Source of the DNA: an uncultured Lentibacter sp.
GTDB lineage: Bacteria; Pseudomonadota; Alphaproteobacteria; Rhodobacterales; Rhodobacteraceae
Assembly (NCBI RefSeq): GCF_937123735.1
Contig: NZ_CAKZKL010000028.1
Coordinates: forward strand, 62,001-126,000
Direction of reading: 5' to 3'
Length of the DNA: 64,000 bases
The translations under genes and the position numbers were made by a program. The notes beneath the pieces are model-generated. The model worked only from the letters and a program-made list of their open reading frames with translations, was not told the origin of the DNA and made no database searches. Below, one piece after another: positions 57,446 through 64,000 of this stretch (the stretch's first letter is position 1; each line of letters opens with the position of its first letter).

Positions 57446-58375
57446 TCAGAGGCCCAGCGCCGCTTTGAGCGCTGCGACGGCATCGCCACCGTCTTTTGTG
57501 CGCACACCCGCGAGCCAGCTGATTGGCATCTCCGGGTTGGCCTTGAGCCATTCTGTGGCGGCTGCGCGCGGCGCGCTTCCGTCATTGAGGATGGCGCCCA
57601 TGATCTCATTTTCCATGGCGAGGCTGAAACGCAGGTTGCCCAACAGCTTGCCCAGGTTGGGACAGTCTGTTGCATATCCTGCGCGGGTGTTGGTGTAGAC
57701 GGTCGCCCCGCCAAAATCAGGCCCGAAATAATCATCTCCGCCGGTGAGATAGCCCATTTCGAAATTGGCATTCATCGGGTGTGGCTCCCAACCGAGGAAA
57801 ACAATGGGGTCATTTTTCTTGGTGGCGCGGCCGACTTGCGAGAGCATTCCTTGCTCCGAGCTTTCGGCAACTTCGAATCCATTGAGGTCAAAGGCGTTGC
57901 TGTCGATCATGGTCTGGATCAGGCGGTTGCCGTCATTGCCGGGTTCAATCCCGTAAATCTTGCCATCCAGTGCCGCGCGGTGTTTGGCAATATCGCTGAA
58001 ATCCTTGATCCCGAGGTCCATGGCCGCTTTGTTGACGGCGAGCGTATATTTTGCGCCCTCAAGATTGGCGCGCAGGGTGTCGACTGTGCCCGCCTCACGG
58101 TAGGGCGCGATATCGGCTTCCATTGTGGGCATCCAGTTTCCGAGGAATACATCAATATCCCCTTCGGCCATGGCCGTATAGGTGACGGGCACCGAGAGAA
58201 CTTTGGTGTCGGTTTCATATCCCAGGGCCTCAAGCACGGTTGCGGTTGCGGCGGTGGTGGCTGTGATGTCGGTCCAGCCGACATCCGAGAAAACAACGGT
58301 GTCACAGGCCGTGTCTGCCAGCGCTGAGGACGCCGCAAAAAGCGCCAGGGCGGAAAGCGTATATTTGAAAGTCAT
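57446..58375 (-). CDS. choX: Choline ABC transporter substrate-binding protein
   Basis: 309 aa; signal peptide; CDTVVFSDVGWTDITATTAATATVLEALGYETDTKVLSVPVTYTAMAEGDIDVFLGNWMPTMEADI. Confidence 0.93.
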   Translation of the reverse strand: MTFKYTLSALALFAASSALADTACDTVVFSDVGWTDITATTAATATVLEALGYETDTKVLSVPVTYTAMAEGDIDVFLGNWMPTMEADIAPYREAGTVDTLRANLEGAKYTLAVNKAAMDLGIKDFSDIAKHRAALDGKIYGIEPGNDGNRLIQTMIDSNAFDLNGFEVAESSEQGMLSQVGRATKKNDPIVFLGWEPHPMNANFEMGYLTGGDDYFGPDFGGATVYTNTRAGYATDCPNLGKLLGNLRFSLAMENEIMGAILNDGSAPRAAATEWLKANPEMPISWLAGVRTKDGGDAVAALKAALGL

Positions 58376-58408
58376 ATGAGGTCTCCCATGGGTGGTTTTG
58401 ATGATTTT

Positions 58409-58433
58409 TTATTGATTGACGCGTCAATAAAAA
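58409..58433. promoter_or_regulatory. Predicted BetI operator
   Basis: TTATTGATTGACGCGTCAATAAAAA; perfect 14-bp palindrome ATTGACGCGTCAAT at 58415-58428 in the choX/betI divergent intergenic region. Confidence 0.75.
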
Positions 58434-58471
58434 CAAAACAAGCTCGGTGACGCAACTATTGAGGCGCTGAA

Positions 58472-59053
58472 ATGCCGAAACTTGGAATGGAGCCTATTCG
58501 AAGACAGGCTCTCGTGAAAGCCACTATTGCCGAAATCGGCCAGCATGGCACGCTTGATGTGACGGTGAGTCAGATCGCGCGCCGCGCGGGGATGTCGAGT
58601 GCGCTTGCGCATCATTACTTCGGGGGCAAGGAGCAGATATTTGTGGCGGCCATGCGGTATACGATGGGGGTTTATGCCGCCGAAGTGCGCGGTGCGCTGA
58701 CGATGGCGCAGGGCTCGAAAGAGCGGATCGAGGCGATTGTGCGCGCGTCTTTTTCGAGCCGCAATTTTCGCAGTGAAACGGTTGCGGCCTGGATGAATTT
58801 TTATGTTCTGGCACAGGTTTCCCCGGAGGCGCGGCGGCTGCTCAATGTCTATCACCGTCGTTTGCGCAGCAACTTGGCCCAGGGGTTGAAGCCCTTGTTG
58901 GGGGCACGCGGAGAGGCAGCGGCGAGCCGTGTGGCGGCGCTGATTGATGGCGTATACTTGCGTCAGTCTTTGGGAGAGGGTGAACCCAACGGGCCACGCG
59001 CCATCAGACAAGTTCTGGAATATGTCCACCTTGAACTGGGAGAAAGACGGTGA
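58472..59053 (+). CDS. betI: Transcriptional repressor BetI (TetR family)
   Basis: MPKLGMEPIRRQALVKATIAEIGQHGTLDVTVSQIARRAGMSSALAHHYFGGKEQIF. Confidence 0.95.
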   Translation: MPKLGMEPIRRQALVKATIAEIGQHGTLDVTVSQIARRAGMSSALAHHYFGGKEQIFVAAMRYTMGVYAAEVRGALTMAQGSKERIEAIVRASFSSRNFRSETVAAWMNFYVLAQVSPEARRLLNVYHRRLRSNLAQGLKPLLGARGEAAASRVAALIDGVYLRQSLGEGEPNGPRAIRQVLEYVHLELGERR

Positions 59054-60558
59054 GCAAACCCAATATTCTGATCATCATGGTTGATCAGCTCAACGGCACG
59101 CTTTTTGACGATGGTCCCGCTGAGTGGCTGCACGCGCCCAACCTAAAGGCGCTGGCCGCGCGTGCGACCCGCTTCAAAAACGCCTATACCGCCAGCCCTT
59201 TGTGCGCGCCGGGGCGGGCGGCTTTCATGTCGGGGCAGTTGCCAAGCGCCACGGGGGTTTATGACAATGCCGCGGAGTTTGCGTCCTCGATCCCGACTTA
59301 TGCGCACCACTTGCGCCGGGCGGGATATCAGACCTGCCTGAGCGGAAAGATGCATTTTGTCGGCCCTGACCAGCTGCACGGTTTTGAGGAACGTTTGACC
59401 ACCGATATTTACCCGCCGGATTTTGGCTGGACACCTGATTATCGCAAACCGGGTGAGCGGATTGACTGGTGGTATCACAATATGGGCTCTGTCACCGGTG
59501 CGGGGGTGGCGGAAATCACCAATCAGCTCGAATATGACGATGAGGTGGCATATCATGCCACGCGCAAGATCTATGATTACGGCCGTGGGCTGGATGCGCG
59601 GCCCTGGTGCCTGACCGCGAGCTTTACGCACCCGCATGACCCCTATGTGGCGCGCCGGAAATACTGGGATTTATATGAGGATTGCGCGCATCTTCTGCCT
59701 GACGTGCCTGCGATGGCCTATGAGGCGCATGATGCGCACAGTCAGCGCATTTTTGATGCCAATGACTGGCGTGCCTATGACATCACCGAGGAGCATATCC
59801 GCCGCGCGCGCCGCGCGTATTTTGCCAATATTTCCTATCTGGACGACAAGATTGGCGAGATTTTGGCGGCACTTGAGGCGACACGGCAAGAGGCCATGAT
59901 TGTCTTTGTTTCTGATCACGGCGACATGCTGGGCGAGCGCGGATTGTGGTTCAAGATGAGCTTTTATGAAGGCTCAGCACGGGTGCCCTTGATGATTGCC
60001 GCTCCGCAGATGGCGCCGGGGCTGGTTGAGACACCTGTGAGCACCATTGATCTCTGTCCCACGCTTTGCGAGCTTGCGGGGGTGAGTATGGAAGAGGTCA
60101 TGCCCTGGACGACGGGCGAAAGCCTTGTGAAACTTGGCCAAGGGGGCGTGCGCAAAAGCCCTGTGGCGATGGAGTATGCGGCGGAGGCCAGCTATTCGCC
60201 GCTGGTGTGTCTGCGCCAAGGCAAGTGGAAATATACCAATTGCGCGCTGGACCCGGAGCAGCTTTTTGATCTTGAAACAGACCCAAAAGAGCTTCGCAAT
60301 GTGGCTGAGGACGCTTCAAATACGGGCGTGTTGGAGCAGTTTCGGCTCATGGCGGCGGAGCGCTGGGACTTGGAGCAGTTTGACGCTCAAGTGCGTCAGA
60401 GCCAGGCGCGGCGCTGGGTTGTGTATGAGGCCTTGCGGCAGGGGGGATATTTCCCCTGGGATTACCAGCCGCTGCAAAAGGCCAGTGAGCGCTATATGCG
60501 CAACCACATGGATTTGAACGTTTTGGAGGAAAACCAGCGTTTTCCCAGAGGCACATGA
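59050..60558 (+). CDS. betC: Choline-sulfatase
   Basis: 502 aa; [15 protein letters not shown]...[33 protein letters not shown] (SPLCAPGR sulfatase motif). Confidence 0.95.
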   Translation: MSKPNILIIMVDQLNGTLFDDGPAEWLHAPNLKALAARATRFKNAYTASPLCAPGRAAFMSGQLPSATGVYDNAAEFASSIPTYAHHLRRAGYQTCLSGKMHFVGPDQLHGFEERLTTDIYPPDFGWTPDYRKPGERIDWWYHNMGSVTGAGVAEITNQLEYDDEVAYHATRKIYDYGRGLDARPWCLTASFTHPHDPYVARRKYWDLYEDCAHLLPDVPAMAYEAHDAHSQRIFDANDWRAYDITEEHIRRARRAYFANISYLDDKIGEILAALEATRQEAMIVFVSDHGDMLGERGLWFKMSFYEGSARVPLMIAAPQMAPGLVETPVSTIDLCPTLCELAGVSMEEVMPWTTGESLVKLGQGGVRKSPVAMEYAAEASYSPLVCLRQGKWKYTNCALDPEQLFDLETDPKELRNVAEDASNTGVLEQFRLMAAERWDLEQFDAQVRQSQARRWVVYEALRQGGYFPWDYQPLQKASERYMRNHMDLNVLEENQRFPRGT

Positions 60559-60564
60559 TGGGCC

Positions 60565-60613
60565 GCCCCCTTTGCGGTGCGCCCACCCACCCGCCCCGCC
60601 CCGCAAAGGGGGC
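60565..60613. other. Perfect 13-bp hairpin with C-rich loop (G-quadruplex motif on minus strand)
   Basis: GCCCCCTTTGCGG (60565-60577) / CCGCAAAGGGGGC (60601-60613); loop TGCGCCCACCCACCCGCCCCGCC. Confidence 0.9.
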
Positions 60614-60628
60614 GCAGCAGGAGAGACG

Positions 60629-62293
60629 ATGGTGATGCAGGCAGATTATGTTATTGTAGGCGCAGGCTCTGCGGGCTGCGCGATGGCCTACCGGCTGAGT
60701 GACGCCGGCAAGACCGTTATCGTGATCGAGCATGGCGGCACGGATGCCGGTCCGCTCATCCAGATGCCGGCGGCCTTGAGCTATCCGATGAATATGCGCC
60801 GCTATGATTGGGGCTATATGACAGAGCCAGAGCCACACCTTGGCGGGCGCAGGCTTGTTGCGCCGCGCGGCAAGGTGATTGGCGGTTCAAGCTCAATCAA
60901 CGGCATGGTTTACGTGCGCGGCCATGCCCGCGACTTTGACCATTGGCGCGACAGCGGGGCGAAGGGCTGGGGCTATGCGGATGTGCTGCCCTATTACAAG
61001 CGCATGGAGAGCTGGGACGATGGCGGCCATGGTGGTGACCCTGCCTGGCGGGGCAGGAACGGGCCGTTGCATGTCAGCCGGGGGCCGCGAAAAAACCCGT
61101 TGTTTCATGCCTTTGTCGAGGCCGGTCGCCAAGCGGGTTACCCTGTAACGGCTGATTACAATGGCGAGCAGCAAGAGGGCTTTGGCGCCTTTGAGCAGAC
61201 GGTTCACAAGGGGCGGCGCTGGTCGGCGGCGAATGCTTACCTCAAGCCTGCGCTCAAGCGCGAGACCTGCACTTTGGTGCGAGGCTTGGCGGAGAAGGTT
61301 GTGATTGAAGACGGGCGCGCGACGGGTGTGCAGATCAGCCGTGGCGGAAAAAGCGAAGTGATTTCAGCGCGCTGCGAGGTTATTCTTGCGGCGAGCGCGT
61401 TCAATTCGCCCAAGCTGCTCATGCTGTCGGGCATTGGCCCCGCTGCACATCTGGCTGAGCACGGCATTGATGTGATCGCAGATCGCAAGGGCGTGGGGCA
61501 AAACCTTCAGGACCATCTGGAGATGTATATTCAATATGCCTCAAAGCTGCCGATCACGCTGTTCAAGCATTGGAACCTGCTGTCAAAGGCGGCCATCGGG
61601 GCGCAGTGGCTGTTCACCAAGACAGGGTTGGGTGCGTCCAATAATTTTGAGAGCTGCGCCTTTATTCGCTCGCAAGCGGGCGTGGATTATCCGGACATTC
61701 AATACCATTTCCTGCCCATTGCTGTGCGGTATGACGGGCAGGCCGCCGCCGAGGGGCATGGGTTTCAGGCGCATACAGGGCCGATGCGCTCGGGCTCGCG
61801 CGGGCAGGTAAGTTTGCGCTCCTCAGATGCGCGCGAGGCTCCGAAAATTCTTTTCAATTACATGAGTTTGGAGAGCGATTGGGAGGATTTCCGGCGCTGT
61901 ATCCGCCTGACTCGCGAGATTTTTGCACAGGCGGCTTTTGCCCCCTATGTGAAGCATGAGATCCAGCCTGGCTTGGCGGCGCAGACGGACGATGAGCTGG
62001 ACGATGTGATCCGTGAACACGCCGAAAGCGCCTATCACCCCTGCGGCACCTGCAAGATGGGCCGTCAGGATGACCCGATGGCTGTGGTAGACCCGGAGTG
62101 CCGGGTGATTGGTGTTGAGGGCTTGCGCGTGGCGGACAGCTCGATTTTCCCAAGAATTACAAACGGAAACCTCAACGGGCCCTCCATCATGACGGGTGAA
62201 AAGGCCAGTGACCACATTCTTGGCCGCGCACCGCTGGCCCCGAGCAATGATGCGCCTTGGATCCACCCTGACTGGCAGGCGCGCCAGCGTTAA
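60629..62293 (+). CDS. betA: Choline dehydrogenase
   Basis: [66 protein letters not shown] oxidoreductase C-terminus HPCGTCKMG. Confidence 0.95.
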   Translation: MVMQADYVIVGAGSAGCAMAYRLSDAGKTVIVIEHGGTDAGPLIQMPAALSYPMNMRRYDWGYMTEPEPHLGGRRLVAPRGKVIGGSSSINGMVYVRGHARDFDHWRDSGAKGWGYADVLPYYKRMESWDDGGHGGDPAWRGRNGPLHVSRGPRKNPLFHAFVEAGRQAGYPVTADYNGEQQEGFGAFEQTVHKGRRWSAANAYLKPALKRETCTLVRGLAEKVVIEDGRATGVQISRGGKSEVISARCEVILAASAFNSPKLLMLSGIGPAAHLAEHGIDVIADRKGVGQNLQDHLEMYIQYASKLPITLFKHWNLLSKAAIGAQWLFTKTGLGASNNFESCAFIRSQAGVDYPDIQYHFLPIAVRYDGQAAAEGHGFQAHTGPMRSGSRGQVSLRSSDAREAPKILFNYMSLESDWEDFRRCIRLTREIFAQAAFAPYVKHEIQPGLAAQTDDELDDVIREHAESAYHPCGTCKMGRQDDPMAVVDPECRVIGVEGLRVADSSIFPRITNGNLNGPSIMTGEKASDHILGRAPLAPSNDAPWIHPDWQARQR

Positions 62294-62347
62294 CCTTCCG
62301 GTTGGTTTCGTATTGAAAACTGGCCTGCCGGGGGGCATTTTCCCGGC

Positions 62348-63061
62348 ATGTTAATAAAGGTTAACAAAGCTGCCCGCCGGGTCTGGATGGGCCTGATGAT
62401 GGCCGTATGGGGCCTGGGCGCTGTGCCTGCCTGTGTGGCTGCGGATGTGGCCGGGCATGTGGCTGGGCGTATGGACATTGTGGATGGCGATACGCTGCGG
62501 ATCGGTGCGCAGCGTTTGCGCCTGTTTGGGGTGGATGCGCCAGAGCGTGCCCAGAGCTGCACAACCGCTGAGGGGCATATCTGGCCCTGCGGAGCCTGGG
62601 TCACTGCTCAGGTGCGCCAGCGCTATCAAGGCGCCTATGCCCGTTGCACTGAATTGGCCCAAGACCGTTACGGACGCAGTGTGGTGCGCTGTGAGGTGGC
62701 AGGGGGAGATCTGGGGCATTGGCTGGTGCGCGAAGGCCTGGCCTTTGCCTATCGCAAATATTCGCAGCGTTATGTGGCTGCGGAAACACAGGCCGTGGCG
62801 GCCCGGCGCGGGGTGCATGGCAGCGATGTTCAGCACCCTGCGGCCTTCCGTGCGGCCCGCCGCCAGGCAGCGGCGCGGCAAGCTGCGCCAAAGGGTGATT
62901 GCGCGATCAAGGGCAATATTTCGGCCAAGGGAGCGCGGATTTTTCATATGCCCGGGCAGGAGCATTACGCGCGCACAGTGATTCGTCAGGCCAAGGGGGA
63001 GCGCTGGTTTTGCTCGGTTGATGAGGCGCAAGCGGCGGGATGGCGCAAAGCGCGCCGCTGA
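62348..63061 (+). CDS. Secreted thermonuclease (SNase) family protein with C-terminal sunset-like domain
   Basis: MDIVDGDTLRIGAQRLRLFGVDAPERAQSC...DRYGRSVVRC; C-terminal CAIKGNISAKGARIFHMPGQEHYARTVIRQAKGERWFCSVDEAQAAGWRKA. Confidence 0.9.
   Translation: MLIKVNKAARRVWMGLMMAVWGLGAVPACVAADVAGHVAGRMDIVDGDTLRIGAQRLRLFGVDAPERAQSCTTAEGHIWPCGAWVTAQVRQRYQGAYARCTELAQDRYGRSVVRCEVAGGDLGHWLVREGLAFAYRKYSQRYVAAETQAVAARRGVHGSDVQHPAAFRAARRQAAARQAAPKGDCAIKGNISAKGARIFHMPGQEHYARTVIRQAKGERWFCSVDEAQAAGWRKARR
62435..62470. repeat. 12-bp-period repeat inside nuclease N-terminus (3 units)
   Basis: gtggctgcggat|gtggccgggcat|gtggctgggcgt. Confidence 0.6.
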
Positions 63062-63160
63062 CGGGACTTATTTTTTGCGGCTGGGAGATTGATCGGGATC
63101 AAAGTGCCCCGCTTTGCCGCGCGCTAGGCTCTTGGGTGACATCAGAACAGGAGTTACGCC

Positions 63161-63397
63161 ATGTCAAACACACCTCACGAATTGATCGAGGAATTCCCGG
63201 AATTTGCCGACAAAATGAGCGCGCTGAAGGTTGCGGATGCGCATTTTGCACGTTTGGCAGAGACCTACCACGAAGTGAACCGCGCGGTGCACCGCGCAGA
63301 GACCAATGTGGAGCCGGTGGGGCAATTTGCGGAGGAGGAAATGCGCAAGCGGCGCGGTGCCCTGAAGGACGAGATTTACAAGTTGTTGTCGGCCTGA
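63161..63397 (+). CDS. YdcH/DUF465 family protein
   Basis: 78 aa; MSNTPHELIEEFPEFADKMSALKVADAHFARLAETYHEVNRAVHRAETNVEP. Confidence 0.93.
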   Translation: MSNTPHELIEEFPEFADKMSALKVADAHFARLAETYHEVNRAVHRAETNVEPVGQFAEEEMRKRRGALKDEIYKLLSA

Positions 63398-63431
63398 CAG
63401 CGCCCAGAGGCGCGTTGGGCGGATAAGGCGA

Positions 63432-63460
63432 GGGGCAGCTGGGAGACCTGCTGCCCTTTT
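63432..63460. terminator. Terminator hairpin between DUF465 gene and convergent regulator gene
   Basis: GGGCAG ... CTGCCC TTTT. Confidence 0.65.
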
Positions 63461-63463
63461 GAA

Positions 63464-64000
63464 TTAGCCGACATCATACGGCAGAATGCCACGGCTGTCG
63501 GGGTTGATGGTGAGGCGGCGTTCAAGCGGCGGCACGGACCGTTGGTGGCAGCTTGTGCGCTCGCAGATCCGGCAGGAAATGCCGATCGGCTCAAAGCTCT
63601 GGCGCTCGCTCACATCCAGCCCGTCGGCGTAGACAATATCGCTGGCATGGGCGATGTCGCAGCCAAGCGCAATGGCGAAGCGGCGCGTGGGCGCGCCGAA
63701 CTGGCCGCCTGTCTTGCTGACATCGCGGGCAATGGAGATGTAGCGCACGCCATCCGGGGTCTCGGCGAGCTGGCGCAAAAAACGCCCCGGAGTTTCAAAG
63801 GCGCGGTGCACATTCCAAAGCGGGCAGGCCCCGCCAAAGCGGGCAAATTGCAGCCGTGTGGCGGAATGGCGCTTTGTGATGGTGCCGGCCTGATCCACGC
63901 GCACGAAAAAGAAAGGCACGCCTTTGGCACCGGGCCGTTGCAGGGTTGAGAGGCGGTGGGCGACCTGCTCAATGGAGGCCCCGAAGCGGCGGGCGAGCAT
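63464..64000 (-). CDS. Short-chain fatty acyl-CoA regulator-type protein (IrrE/DUF2083), partial (N-terminus outside window)
   Basis: MLARRFGASIEQVAHRLSTLQRPGAKGVPFFFVRVDQAGTITKRHSATRLQFARFGGACPLWNVHRAF...ISCRICERTSCHQRSVPP. Confidence 0.8.
   Translation of the reverse strand: MLARRFGASIEQVAHRLSTLQRPGAKGVPFFFVRVDQAGTITKRHSATRLQFARFGGACPLWNVHRAFETPGRFLRQLAETPDGVRYISIARDVSKTGGQFGAPTRRFAIALGCDIAHASDIVYADGLDVSERQSFEPIGISCRICERTSCHQRSVPPLERRLTINPDSRGILPYDVG

Overview
This 64 kb, GC-rich window reads as an ordinary chromosomal segment of a Rhodobacteraceae/Roseobacter-type alphaproteobacterium. That placement is inferred from gene content and neighbourhoods. I see no rRNA, tRNA, prophage, transposase or CRISPR-Cas. 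Main content in order: lipid A acyltransferase end, EamA transporter, isolated fliG, Mrp/Mnh Na+/H+ antiporter operon with fused A-B subunits, M20 amidohydrolase, purB, bioY, carD, 7Fe ferredoxin, S4 protein, SUV3-like helicase, pepF, a seven-gene minus-strand locus (27-aa TM peptide - XpaC - TelA - DUF2927 lipoprotein - SPFH/GYF - zinc-ribbon membrane protein - nitroreductase), tadA, gatCA, amidase, RNase P RNA (rnpB), rpmG, hisN, 8-oxoguanine deaminase, mgtE, two convergent SLC13 permeases, yebC, argP/argO, and a choline uptake/oxidation locus (choXWV / betI-betC-betA). The most interesting observations are: (1) the XpaC/TelA/SPFH/zinc-ribbon locus headed by an unannotated 27-aa single-TM ORF, a candidate membrane-stress system; (2) a family of about nine modular intergenic elements sharing a GGATATTT...AAGAAAG core, several with a covarying stem carrying an invariant A.C mismatch and tandem hairpin arrays; (3) two long perfect hairpins right after stop codons whose C-rich loops are textbook G-quadruplex motifs on the opposite strand; (4) a 12-bp-period minisatellite type at three loci. 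Everything was done by eye; no database search was run.
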